Positions 11,963 through 23,566 of a stretch of DNA of 64,000 nucleotides are shown here, piece after piece; the stretch's first letter is position 1, and each line of letters opens with the position of its first letter. Under the pieces are notes generated by a model. That model had not been told where the DNA came from. It did not search any database and saw nothing but the letters and a program-made list of their open reading frames with translations. The stretch comes from Calvatia gigantea (Eukaryota; Basidiomycota; Agaricomycetes; Agaricales; Lycoperdaceae). Location of the stretch: assembly GCA_025093985.1 (NCBI GenBank), contig JACAAK010000005.1:2914001-2978000 (forward strand). Direction: 5' to 3'. Position numbers and translations under genes: made by a program.

Positions 11963-13043
11963 AGTGTGTTTCTTGGAACGAGGTCGTCCGGGTCTCGATG
12001 AAGGTCTAGCGAACTCTGGAGCGCCGGTGGCCAGTCTCAGTAGCCTTCCCAGTTTCAACAGGCGAAGTGGCCCTGACATTAGGACAGGATAATTTCATAT
12101 CGAAGCGTTAGTAGGGGGATAGGGGGGGTGAGCTGAGCGATGCTTTCGTGTCGTGTAAATTCATTTAAGCATCCTATGCGAGTGGGAGGTGCAAGAGTAG
12201 AAGATCGTTGGTTGACTGCCCCACCATTGCTGCACGGCTAGTTTCGTTAGGAGATATTCGGTTATGGGGTGTGCCGCTGGGCCACCTTTTCAGTTTGCCA
12301 ACATCGTTCGACAGCGGGGATTTTGCTCAATGAACTGTAGGTGGCAAGGGATAGTGCGTGGGATGGAAATTCCTGATGAGGGCTGGGGCTCAGGGAAATG
12401 TGGACCAGGGGAGCATCAGTGTTCACTCCTTGACGAGAAAACCATGGATTTGGCTCAAAGCGGTGTCTAAGAAGCCGGGAGCCCATCTGTCTGGGAGAAG
12501 ATGCTTCAAGTTGACGGGGTATCGGTTACTGGGAGGGGCGGAAACCAGTAGTTGTGGGACGAGGTAATCCAGAGTATATCTGATACCCAAAAAATTCTCA
12601 CATGTATTTTTATTCTGAACTAGCTTCAGCCTTAACTTGAACTAGCCTCCCTTTAGTTGTCTCATGTCAAGTAAATTTTATTCTCGGACAGAAAGAATTG
12701 ATGACTGGGACATTGTGCTTCTGCGGAATGCTACCTAATCCTGAATTGATAATCATCTCCGCTAAAGCCAAAGGCTTCCCCTCATGGCATCAGCTCCACA
12801 AATCCTCGAGTGGTTTAGTCCACAGGCTCTAGCACATCGCATTAACCACGCCAGACATCCTGCCCGAAGCGTTATGTTATAAAGCCCCGGTGGCTGCTCG
12901 CTTCTCTGAGTAAAGCTTCTTTCAAGCCCCCTTACACTCAAATCCGGCGCAGTAGTGCTTGCGCTTGCAGGTAACTAGTGCCTGTGCCTCCCGTAGCTCA
13001 GTGATCAGCTCACCGCAGTACCATAACCCACAGCGATCCAACC
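11963..13043. other. Intergenic; promoter of the small secreted protein at its right end
   Basis: No recognisable gene lies here. A TATA-like stretch (gttataaag) near 12880 sits about 160 bp before the ATG of the next small gene, followed by pyrimidine-rich sequence. Confidence 0.4.
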
Positions 13044-13202
13044 ATGAAGGTCCAAATCACATCAATCGTCTTCCTTCTTGCTGCTTCAGTGCTCGCAGTT
13101 CCCATCAATGGGAACAGTGACACACTTAATCTCGTTAGTCGTCAGAGAGGTGGAAATCAGCCCGGATGGTTCAAGAACGTTCGCGGCGTTGACCACCAAT
13201 AA
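13044..13202 (+). CDS. Small secreted protein, 52 residues
   Basis: The ATG at 13044 starts a clear signal peptide (MKVQITSIVFLLAASVLAVP) followed by a short mature part with QRGGNQPGWFKNVRG and a TAA at 13200-13202. The frame is below the usual length cutoff. No cysteines occur in the mature part, so it is not a typical disulfide-rich effector. An unrecognised 3' exon is possible. A TATA-like box lies upstream at about 12880. The function is unknown. Confidence 0.45.
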   Translation: MKVQITSIVFLLAASVLAVPINGNSDTLNLVSRQRGGNQPGWFKNVRGVDHQ

Positions 13203-14015
13203 AGGGGCGGATTTTTTCAGCCCAATATAGTCGGGGGGGATCTTAGAGTCAAGGGATTGGAGGGAGGTTGCGGAAGATGCGTCCTGGGTAGGAGATGTGC
13301 AAGGAAGGGGATGTATACCTGAATCATTCATTTTGTTGTCTCCTTAATCTGTACCTGCTTTGGAGAGCCACGCCGTGATGTGACCTCTTTCACTCGTTTC
13401 TATAACCTTGTGTTTACCCGTGTACGCATAAAAATTTGTTTAACCAGGGACCTCACCATCGAAAGTATTATGTTCGTTTGGTTTCTTAGGGGGATCGTTG
13501 TGGGTTCAGCAATTGTTTACCTGCTGTGAATATGAAAGTAGTCGTAGTGGCTGAGAAGGCTGGCCAACAAGCTACCGGACTTGTCCGAAATTATTGAAGG
13601 CTACCGTACGTTTTTCACAATAGCCAACCCCTTTATTCACTGGATTGCCGTAAGGCAGGACGCAGGGGGCGACTAATTGGGCCGGGTGGAGAGTACAATA
13701 ACAATAGCTTTAGCTCCTCTTTTGTTCGCCACAAGGCAATTGTCATAATCAATACAATGCACCCGAATGCCGCCACCATTGACTCTACCGCCAGGCGTTC
13801 ATTTCCGCTATAAAACTGTCTCCGCCGTCCGCCTGCAGCACCAAGTCCACGAGTCATCAAACCCCACGCTGCAACGAGCGCCTTACCAGGTTTCTCACTG
13901 TCCTCCCGGTTTACTTACGTCTGTGCATTTCTAGGTGTCTGGTACCCTATTTCTCGTTCTACTACTTCTTTTACTACCTTGCGATACCACCTCAGCGCTT
14001 TGACCAGCCGCAATC
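13203..14015. other. Intergenic, promoter side of the 14.0-kb gene
   Basis: No coding family is seen. The last 100 bp are CT-rich, as is common near transcription starts in basidiomycetes. Confidence 0.4.
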
Positions 14016-14789
14016 ATGACCGAGTATGACTATTCTCCTGACGCATATGAGCGTTACCTCGCAACACGGCAACGAATTGCACGCTGGGTTGAAAATACCA
14101 ATCAGTGTCCCCAGAGCAATCCTTTCGTTCTGTCTCCCACTATCGACCCCAAGCCAAGGGCCGACTTTCCTCCGACCACTTCCTCAAGAGTGACGTCCCA
14201 TTCGTCGGGTTCGGGCTATTCCAAAACCAGAACACGTTCTTCTTCGGATGCAACGTGTTACAGGCCAGAAGGCTCTCATTCCTTCCAAGCCCCACTGACC
14301 GCGGGTCAACGAAGTTCCACGGGGCGCTCTCCGTCATTCTCTCACCACACTTCTTCCTCTCGTTCCCGCCCTCCTCACCACTCCCGTCACTCTCAATCCA
14401 ACACTTCACGGTATACAAGTAGCTCGAGCCGCACCCACACCACTACGTCCACCTATAAGACCATAAATCCGAACAAGGATGGCCCGACATACGTAAAACG
14501 ATCCAACACACAACCCATCCTTGTTCCTATTGACGGCGGTCGTGGCGGATATGTCATTGTCCCCCCAAAAGGCACGAGGATGGAGGTTTTGGTGAGTTCC
14601 TGCCTCCTCCTCCTGCTCTTTCTCTCGTGGTGGTTGACATCTGACGATACATTATACTTCGACTAGAACACGTCACCGACGCCGAGTCGGGATTCGGAGA
14701 GGGTCAGAGGCAGGGAAGCGGGTTCGGAGAAATCGATCTTCAGGCGCTTTCTGTCTGGGTTCTCTTCCCCCGGCGGGAAGAAGGACTAA
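14016..14789 (+). CDS. Low-complexity Ser/Thr/His-rich protein, MTEYDYSP family (copy 1)
   Basis: The start is set by the conserved N-terminus MTEYDYSPDAYERYLA, shared with the gene at 44086. A long Ser/Arg/His-rich low-complexity middle follows, then the conserved PILVPIDGGRGGYVIVPP segment. An intron at 14592-14666 (phase 0) leads to a short second exon rich in Ser/Arg/Gly, ending GGKKD at TAA 14787-14789. Total length is about 233 residues. There are no membrane segments or known domains. The pattern of conserved ends and disordered middle suggests a scaffold or binding protein, but no function can be assigned. Confidence 0.7.
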
Positions 14790-16052
14790 AGGGAGGGGAA
14801 GTATGATACAAGGCCGTCCGTTGGTGTGCCAGCCCTAGGCCTATTCGCAGTGGTCATGATTATTTTATAGCAGTCTATCCGGTTTATTCAGCTCATGACA
14901 TGTATTTATGATAACGAACTCACGATTACAATCTGCCGATGAGGGATATCGCTGAACGGCTTGAAATGAATCAAGTGTTTCCTTCGTCCTGACCTATGCT
15001 CTTGTGCAAAGCACCTGCATTGTCAACACTGACCCGTCCAACCAAGTGACTTAACCAGGTTTTGATAATTGCGTACCCTGGCGCAAATCCTTCCTGAATC
15101 CCCACGATGCATTACTAGAAGCACAGAAGCCTTTGATCAAATTTGACAAATTAACTCCATTTAATCTGACAACAACGCCAAGTTGATTGGTCAAGGACTT
15201 CTCAGGGGTCACGGAATCCTGATGTTATAGCAGGCCCAGAGAAGGCTGTGTCCTGAGCGCTGATTGGTATCGGGGGACCAAGTTCCCTCTCCGAGTCCGC
15301 CCCTGCGTCTTATGACTGGCTGGCAGCATCTCTTTCTTAGCGGGGCATTGTCGTTCGTGGTTAACTGTGTTAATCCTTACATTCCGCTGGTTGTGCTTGT
15401 GCATGGGCTCTTTCCACCTCTCGGGCTAGTGGTTGTTTAAAATTTTGCTTTCACACTTACCATATACCCACTGAGCCCCAGGTTTTTGGACCCAGTCATC
15501 CGGCGTGTGTTGCTGGTTATGTGCAATGCTTGATCAGGTCCTTTCGCCCGTTTATCTTGTTGCAGTTTCTGTAAGCCTCCTTAAAATCCAAAGTTTCCAA
15601 TCTTAGATGTCGCTGGTAGTGTGTGGTCAACATCTTGATCCTTTCAATCCCCGCAGTGCCACTCTGACACTGCAGAATCTTCCCTTGCTACTGTAGTGCG
15701 GGTTTCGTAGTTGTAGAAGAATAGGGGTGTATGATGGATGGTAGAAAGATAATCTTCACGATACATCGCCAATGCTACTTAAATGAGTGTTGTACCATGA
15801 TTCCCACGGTAACGGTAATGCTATCCCTATACTACTAGCGCCCTCTAGACGTGTGCTGTTCAATCTGACTGTGGGTGTGACTAGCTACAAATGCTTGCTC
15901 TGTCTGCTCCATGCCAGTGTAAAGTCCTGAGGCATTTTAGTTAAATAAGGTTAAGGTCTGTTTGGAAATTTATCATATAGCAAATAAGTGTTTACTGAAG
16001 GTGAGTGTATCGTGGAAGAGCCGCCTTATTGAGCCTCCTACTACACCATCCG
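14790..16052. other. Intergenic, nothing recognised
   Basis: No long open frame or family resemblance was found over about 1.26 kb. The right end is the 3' flank of the small secreted repeat protein on the minus strand. Confidence 0.5.
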
Positions 16053-16343
16053 TCAGGCTTTCTCAGCTTCCCTCCCTTCAACAGAGACCTCCGTAGCGCC
16101 CTGCCAGGCACTAAGGTCATATTTACGCCCCTCAATAGCGACATGATGAGACCCGGACCAGGCGCTGAGATCATAGCCAGGTTCCGGCTCCGCGGTGCGT
16201 TTACTCGGAACAGAAACTTCCAATGCGCCAGTCCAATGACCGATGGTTACTACGTCCGGGACGCGCGGGGCAACAATGGGCGCGGCAACAACAGACCCCA
16301 AGAAGAGAGCGAATACAGCGACTGGTGCGACGGCTTTCATCAT
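16053..16343 (-). CDS. Small secreted protein with internal repeats and dibasic site
   Basis: Two consecutive ATGs (16343, 16340) precede a signal peptide (VAVFALFLGSVVAAP). The mature part carries three related units of about 18-20 residues: GHWTGALEVSVPSKR, then YDLSAWSGSHHVAIEGR, then YDLSAWQGATEVSVEGR. A Lys-Arg pair (SKR) separates the first unit, and GRK lies between the second and third, which would suit Kex2-type processing. There are no cysteines. On the minus strand a TATA-like box (plus-strand ttatatat near 16473-16481) lies about 130 bp upstream of the start. Such repeat proteins in fungi can be peptide precursors or surface-active proteins; which applies here is not known. Confidence 0.65.
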   Translation of the reverse strand: MMKAVAPVAVFALFLGSVVAAPIVAPRVPDVVTIGHWTGALEVSVPSKRTAEPEPGYDLSAWSGSHHVAIEGRKYDLSAWQGATEVSVEGREAEKA

Positions 16344-16469
16344 GTTGGCGGCTGGATTATCAACTGGGAGAAATGAGCTGTTAGCAAATTTGATGTTATG
16401 GGCGAGGTCAGTGGGTCACGCACTGAGAACAAAGAGAGAATAGCTGATAGTGCTCCGGACGAACATCCG

Positions 16470-16482
16470 CCCTTATATATGT
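16470..16482 (-). promoter_or_regulatory. TATA-like box of the 16.3-kb secreted protein
   Basis: The minus strand reads acatatataagg here, about 130 bp before the ATG at 16343, a plausible distance for a fungal TATA element plus 5' UTR. Confidence 0.4.
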
Positions 16483-18018
16483 ATGGCGTTGTCTCACATC
16501 ATTCTGATTGATTGGTGTCTTCACTTGAATGTTGTTGCGATATCATAGGCGCTGGCTAAACATGTCTAGCCTTTCGAGTATGCTATTGGTTCGCAGCCAT
16601 CATTAATCATCCGAAGTGATAAGCGTCTTCAATTGACAAACTGCTCAAGGTGTTTGGACGTCGCTTGGGCAGAAAAAAGGAGAAATCAGAGATGGATCAT
16701 CAAGCACCTCACAAATGAGCGGAGTAGCAGGATACACGATTTCGGAAAGTTCAGAAATAGAGATAATCTCTCGAAATACTCTCTCCTCTCTCTCTACCCC
16801 GGGGACGCTCTTTCCGTATCAACCTTTCTCCATTCATACCTCCGCAATCCACCGTACCTGTGTTCACCACCTCGTGGAGAGTAGGGCTCCCCTTTCTTGT
16901 CTGTTGTCAAATACTCGTACGAGCGCATTCCACATCGACTATATTCACCGGAAACCTCATTGTACGGTGCGCAATCCTCTGGGTTACTTTTAGGGTCCAC
17001 AGGAAATTTGGCTCTCTTTTAGGATCAAACTCCGGGTGAACTGAGGAAGGCGTTATCAATGAGGGGTTTTCATGCTTCTTCATGTTTCGTTCGCCTTCGA
17101 ATCTCTTGCCCACGGTTTCGATATCATGGATAGTGCGGATTAGGATTAAAGCGAGGGCAGTGCGATTTACGGGTAAGACGTAGCGCAACAAAGATATTTC
17201 TTGACATTTTCTGTAACGTTTGGCTTAGGGCAAGGAATACTATGCAGTAGGAGTATAGGGATCAAAGGGCCATTGACGCCAAGGATGACGTCATTAAAAA
17301 CGATGTAATGATGGAGCACAATCAAAAGCGAATCTATTTAGTTACGTGAAGGGGGCGGCCTAAACCACAGGACATTCAACTAACCATCCTTGAGTTGAAG
17401 CTTGAAGACGAGAGGCTTCTGAAAGGGGGACCCATCTGCTTGAGGTTGCGTGTTTCCCACCCCATTTGAAGTATCTTGTTCTACTTCAGAGTCAAAACAG
17501 GATGTAACCCTCGGGGTTGGATACCTATACCATCCGGGTTTCTGCTAACTCCCTCAGCAATTTTATTCACGTCAGGTTCCTTAGTTCCACTTTCCAGACG
17601 CTGGGCATCCTCTTGATTCAGTTCTTCGTTGTGGATGATCTTTATGTCTCCCTTGACAATGCTGTGAAGATACACCTACTTGCGGCCAACCAAACTTGCT
17701 TGTACTGGTTGAGCAATGACGTGCCACCGGCGAGAGCGAACATGCTGTGGACCGAAATGCGAGCGTTCTAAGTACATACTTGAGTAGGAGTTCCAAACGG
17801 CTAACGTCATGGACAGGTGGGTGAAATCAAGTCACTGACAGAAACCTCGGAGCAGAATACCGACAAGTAACAACAAAACGCAACACAACAGCTGAGGTCC
17901 AAGAGAAAAATACAGGGGAAGCTAATTTGAGCGTCTATCAAAGGCGAAAATAAAGTCAGAGTACACGCCAATACAAACGATAATATCATGTCTGAGCAAA
18001 GTGAAGTCCAAGGGTCGA
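16483..18018. other. Intergenic, no gene recognised
   Basis: Short frames occur on both strands (for example 17481-17675 minus and 17517-17771 plus), but none shows a family, splice pattern or codon bias that I can support. Confidence 0.45.
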
Positions 18019-19122
18019 TTACGCCTGGTATACTTTATACACTGGCTCCTGGCAGGATCCTCTCGCCTGCTTTGGAATGACTGGCACCCCAAATCTCAAG
18101 CATACCGCGATGATGATGAATTCGGTTATGCAACCAACGGCAAGGCCAACCAAGTCCGCTTCCGCAAAGCTCAGGGTGGGGCCGTTCTTGCTGTTTTGAA
18201 TAACCCACAACACAATAGAGCACAGAGAATAGATAATGAAGAGGGGAGATATGATAAACTGCAAGTGTGTGCGACAACCTGTCGAATACAAGTAAGATGG
18301 TTGGCTGGGTTGCGAATTTAGGAATAAACCAAGAACCTTGTGATCATCGATGGGACTCCGGTTATGCCTCGCCCGAACATATAAAACTACAGAAGAGACT
18401 GGCAATATCCAGCACTGCGATGAAAAGGAATGAGATGTATGCGACGTAGATATTGTTTGCCGCCTGCGCATCCACTCTGGTCGTCAGATGGGCAGAGTTC
18501 AGCCCGACGGTGCCCATGCCCAGTGCTAGAAGGATGACAACCAAAATTGCGTCCAAAATAATTTTAATATCCCGAGTTGCCCTGGAAGTGGCGGTCAACA
18601 GGGGATCACGATGGGAAAGTAGCGCGAGAATGCCGATGACAAGGAAGATATCTCCAAGGTATGACATTGCGCGCATGGTGCTGAAGAAGGCATCATTTAT
18701 TACTGGGGGGCTTCGTGCCTTTGTATTGTACAGTGCGGCCCAGAGTGCACCTATGGAGGGCATAAACAAGTCATGATCGTCAAAGCAGAAAGGACAAGGG
18801 ACGCCGGAAAGATACGACCGACGCTAAAATCGGGTAATATGATAGAAGGTGGCTGTTGGGAAATGCGTTGGCGGATGTTGTTAATTGCTTGGGTTGCCTG
18901 AAGAGCAGTGATAATTGTGAAAACAACACAGAATGCGAAGATAGCAGCATCAATCGGCTCGAGGCCGAAGCCTGGTAGTGAATTGCCTCCCGAACTCCCA
19001 GAGCTTCCAGAGCTTCCAGAACTCCCTCCTCCATGGCTACCACCACCACGCTTCGCGAGGACAAGAGAAGAGAGGGGGGCATGGGCGAAAATAAAGAGCT
19101 TCAAGGCACCACGGAAGGACAT
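18019..19122 (-). CDS. Gly-rich multi-pass membrane protein (copy 1)
   Basis: This is a paralogue of the gene at 32956. It starts at ATG 19122 with a hydrophobic leader, then a Gly/Ser repeat tract (GGGSHGGGSSGSSGSSG) and about seven hydrophobic segments, including AAIFAFCVVFTIITAL, MSYLGDIFLVIGILALL, IKIILDAILVVILLALGMG and AEADLVGLAVGCITEFIIIAVCL. The conserved pattern DF-x-VGRIFPASL matches DYQIGKLFPTFL in the other copy. An intron near 18300-18355 corresponds to the intron of the other copy. The frame changes once near 18755 by one base lost or two gained, and the second junction is unclear. Function is unknown; the shape resembles an uncharacterised fungal 7-TM family. Confidence 0.6.
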
Positions 19123-20699
19123 CTCACGAAGCGGGCGTTTTGCCTGGTCGATGTTTATGAAAGCTCGCTATTTGAGCGTCCCAGAAAAGCAGGGAGTTGA
19201 ATGCAATATAAATGCCATGCGCCCTGGTGGTACCGAAGAAGGACGCCAATGAAGTTAAGGGCAGAGGCTGAGACCTGAAGCAGGCTGTGCGGATTCAGGA
19301 TTGAGGAAAGGTAAAAACCTCCTGGTGTGGATGCGGTATTACTGCAATACGAGTGAACTGGTACTTTTGAAAAAGCGAAACTAGCGTGCTCCTTGATTTT
19401 CAACTCCCACAAAACAGAGCCATTTAAAGTCAGCGGATTCAAGATGTGGTCCAAGTGGTGCACGCGTCGGTATATGTCGCAATGCCCCGAGTGCCACCAG
19501 GCCAGCAAGGGTGGTATTCTCAACCTAACACGTTGTTCGACCGTTACGATAGCGCTTCATTTGCCCTGAAGATTGATGTTCGAAGAACCATAAGCCAAGC
19601 CAAGCCGAGCTGAAATATCAATATATCATGGATAACGCCTGAGCACAGCTTCCGGACGGTTCGAGTGTTCCTAGGTGTCGACTAACGCGAACTTTGGACT
19701 GGATCATAACAGTCCAGCCTATGCATTAGGTTCCGAGCTCTGTCGGTCAAACGGTCCCCAAAACGGCAGGATAAATTTCATGGACGAAAGAGACATGGGG
19801 GAGATAACAGGAGTGATTCAGAGCAGTAGAGTACCTGCCATACAAATTAGATTATTTTAAGTGCGATGGTTTGTATAGAACGCGAAGTGGACGCACCTTA
19901 TTCTCACGTAGTTCCTCTGGGCGGCATATCTAACGCGCTGAAAGGGACGACAAGATCTCGTATTGCTATATTGGGTGGGGGGCGACGGGGAGTGTAACCC
20001 GCTATTCTCGACCACGTAAATCTTGACAGTTGATAGCCTGCCAAACCCCGAATTGCGAGTGGTGGGCAAGGGTCGCCTCCGCACTCGACTTGATTCTCCG
20101 TTCGTTTGAGGAGAGATTCATGTTGTTTCTCGGGGTTGGGCTGATAAGAGGACAGGATTAAGACACATCGGTGGGGGATCCAGTACAATTAAGAGGCAGA
20201 AGAACCCAACTGAAAACGATTACTATAGTCTTTACGTTCGTTACTTGGGGCTATGCAAGATATACACAACGTAGAGGGCTTAACCGAAAGCGAGCACAGC
20301 TAGAGAACGGAAGGGACCCCTAGGAACTTGGAGAGCTTCAACGTTGTTTGCATTCCCTGCACAAGTGAGTTCCACAGTATCAACATCTTTCGGAAATACA
20401 GCGTTTATTACATGCTACACGACAACCACGACAATAACTTGGGCTCACAAAAATACCACATATTAATCATAGTCGACCAGATTGTCTTGACACTTGTACT
20501 GAGCCACCCACCCCTTATTCCCACCTGACTAAATGTACGCCTTCGAGGAAGAATGTCCAGCAGAATCGAGGTAACCTTGATACCTAAAGTGGTTCCTTTT
20601 ATTCCACTAGTTGGAAAGGGTATGAAACCTCAAGGCCTCACCATCCTCCACAACAGGGGACCGCGCCTTTTGGAACTTTGGCAATAGAACGTGACCTTT
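19123..20699. other. Intergenic, nothing recognised
   Basis: Only short, conflicting open frames are present on both strands. Confidence 0.45.
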
Positions 20700-21060
20700 T
20701 CTGAATCTTCAAACCTCTCATAGTGGCTCTGAGCTTCGTCATAGAAGGTTTGAGCCGGGCCTCGGGACATTTTGACACACAAGGGGTCAATCATATCCTA
20801 TCTTGGTTTGAGCCATCTAAGCCAACAGCAACCCCTGTTGGTCCAAGTCGATCGGCGGTCAAGAATACATCAAGACCGCCCCCGGAACCGAGGTCGAGAA
20901 CGGGGATGCTCAAACTGGGAGGCGCGGCACCCACCGGCTGGAGAGCTGCAATAGCGACAGGATTCCCACAGTCCAAGCGTGGGTTTGTACCCCTAGGTAT
21001 GATTGCGGAAACGAAATTCTTGAAAGTTGCCTGTTTACAAGAGACTACACCCTAGTTCAC
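20700..21060 (-). pseudogene. Fragment of an arsenite-methyltransferase-like AdoMet enzyme
   Basis: On the minus strand a frame reads [12 protein letters not shown] followed by [16 protein letters not shown] and [13 protein letters not shown]. This is the S-adenosylmethionine binding motif I and its surroundings as found in arsenite methyltransferases (AS3MT/ArsM type). The frame stops soon after, and I find neither the N-terminal nor the C-terminal Cys-containing parts nearby, so it is a fragment. A segment between the two motifs (about 20905-20935) is out of place for the family and may be an intron or an insertion. Confidence 0.45.
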
Positions 21061-21498
21061 AAAAATGGAATATAGTAAAATATCGCAACAGTCCACAACG
21101 GAATGTGGTCCATCATCCCACTATTGCCCCCCCAGTCGTAGTATTGTTCGCCCCATGTGTCACAATGGAAGGGCACACCCACCCGGGTTGGACGTGGCCT
21201 ACCGTATTCGCCTTCTGCCTAATGACATATTTGCCAATCCTAATGTGGATCATAAGACAAACCTTCATTAACCTGCCCTCCGGAAGTTCCTTCAAAAATA
21301 TGATTATTGTTGAAGACATATGTAAAATAGTTTGATTGAGACTGGGGAGGGGCGGTACGACGTGGGGCTTTTACATAGGTACTGTACATTTGAGAGTTCG
21401 GGCCCAGAATAAATGTTACCGAAGATGGGAATAGATAGAAGCAGGAAACGAAACGAGAACAACCAACCTTAAATCATCTCAGCTCAATCCGAACGCTG
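21061..21498. other. Intergenic, nothing recognised
   Basis: Small overlapping frames occur on both strands at 21027-21335 with no family resemblance. This is the 3' flank of the F-box gene. Confidence 0.4.
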
Positions 21499-23566
21499 TC
21501 ACCCATCATCCTGCCCACTCTTCCCAGGAAATGCCAAGCCCGACTCACGCCTCCCGCTATCCATGACAAGCCTAACACCCCACCCTTTGGTTCTTCCAAT
21601 CGCACCGTCCTTTCTGGGACCACAACCGTCCGCTTCTGCTCTATAAACTGTCATTTTTCCTAGACGAAGCCTCATGGTTGTCGTATTTCTGGGTTTTGAG
21701 GGTAGGGCAAAGAATTTCTCGACGGCAACCTGGGAAATCTCGGACGCGACGGGGGGTACTGATGAAGCGCTACTAGCCTCTCTCGTGAGAGCGGGTGCCC
21801 TGCGTGCCCCAGTCTTCCAAGGAGCAAGTAGCTTTCCAGCTAAGGTAATCATCTTCTTTCCCTTCGTCGTCTCCGGGGGGTGTGGGTACCCTACGACTGC
21901 CAGCTGACATCGACAATTCCAGTCCAATATGTTCCGTATATGACTGTTGATGCTTTTGAGTTGTGGGTTGACGCGTCCAAGCCCTTCCATGAACTGCGGC
22001 AACGTCCATGTGCTGCGTTGCTGAGTCGAGGTTACTCGTGTTCTTCAGGTGCGTAATAAGGGTTAAGTGTTTAAGTAATGGGGAGAAAACATGTTCGCGC
22101 ATGAGAACATAAAGCACCTAAGAAAGGTTTGAGGAACTTGTGGGACAAAGAAGAGTAAAACGTGAGAGACACACCGTGATAGGCGACTCGGGGAGTAGTT
22201 CCATTGCGGAGTGAGGGGGGAATGTCCTCGCGGGTATCAAACTATCCTGCGATTCGAGAACCACCTCTTGCAAGTTGATAAAGCGGCTCAAAAGAATTAC
22301 CAGCTCCGTTGTGATATGGGTCAAGAGAACTTTGAAAGTCTCCAAGGCATTCAAAGTCGTCTCACAGCGGGACAACTCCTCTAGGATAGGCTCCAACTGG
22401 TGCGGATTGCATACTGTCATAGCGGGTAGTTCATCCAAACCCCAAAGACTAATGAAACGGAGCCTCCGTGGTTTAGAATATCGAATATTGGAAAGGGTTG
22501 ATAGGAGGTGATAAGGTCCTTCGTAAATCTCGAGATGCGGAATGGCGGAGCTAGGCAGTTTGGGGTCAAGATCTGGATTGTCGAAATGCTCGTCATAAGG
22601 AGGTAAAATGTGAAGCTCCTTCAGTAATGCCGACTGTATGAGGGTGGGAACGAAGTCTTCCGAAGTCGTGCTGGAGTAGGGAATAGTAAGGCTTGACAGC
22701 ATGCATGAACTGTCATATCCAAGCTTCCCAAGTACAGAGAGAAGATGAAGGGCGGTATTGTGGCGAGGAACCGAGATTGAGCGAATGCTTTCGGCGCGAA
22801 TGGTCATCGAAAGCAACTGTGGGGTCGACGCCTCTCAAACTTTCCTCGTGGATGGACACATGGTTTGTTATGTGTCCCCTCCCAAGCCCATTGATCCAAG
22901 TCGAGATGTTTGAGGTTGCTGAGAGGACTGAGGTGATATGAGGGTGTTGGGAGGCGGGGGTAGGAGTGCGCAGGAATTGATCCACAAGTTCGTCAAATTG
23001 GGCAGTCGCTGGATGGAAGCCCACCAAGATGGACGAATGTCAATGCAATGCCACGACAGTGTGTGAACGTTAGGGAATGCGGGGAGAGCATTGATGATGG
23101 AGGAGATGATGAGGGTCGGATCAAGGTCATCCGTGAGCCGCCGGGGTGGGAAGCCACTACGAGCGTAGGGTGAAATCCAAAGTTGAGTTACAGCTGGGGC
23201 GATGTGTGGTGATTTGTAAAATTCTAAACGGTCCAATGTCCTTTGGAGATAACGATGGGGCCGGGAAATAGGCCGGTCTGCGTTGTACGCGAGGAAGAAA
23301 GGGCAAATGTCGAGGACATGGAAGAGGAGAGGCTGTCCGAGGAGGCGGAAGGCTGAACACGTTCGAGTAATGGTGCGCAAGTCGTTGTCTTCGAGGTAAG
23401 GGAAAATCGACAGCCAGAGTTCGGGAGGAAGGTAGAGGGGTGTGTCAGGTGCAGGGTCTGATCGAGCCACCTCACTGTAACTTCCGAAGTCCTTCCCAGG
23501 GGTACTGACCCTTCCAGGGTCTGAGGCATCGCCAACAACAGGCTCAGATTGTCCAGTCACAGGCAT
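21499..23566 (-). CDS. F-box protein with leucine-rich C-terminal region, frameshifted
   Basis: The ATG at 23566 is preferred over an upstream GTG. After a short disordered stretch an F-box-like segment reads LPPELWLSIFPYLEDNDLRTI (about residues 37-80), followed by leucine-rich, LRR-like sequence with HTLSWHCIDIRPSWW, LSNLKHLDLDQWAWEG and ISLWGLDELP. An intron of 3n length near 22122-22176 (GTGTGT to TTCTTAG) joins the main part to MREHVFSPLLKHLTLITHL and the 3' part ending at 21499. Frame changes near 22920, 22885, 22825 and 22020 are each one base gained. F-box proteins link substrates to SCF ubiquitin ligase through Skp1; the large Agaricomycete families evolve fast and are often pseudogenised. 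Confidence 0.65.
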
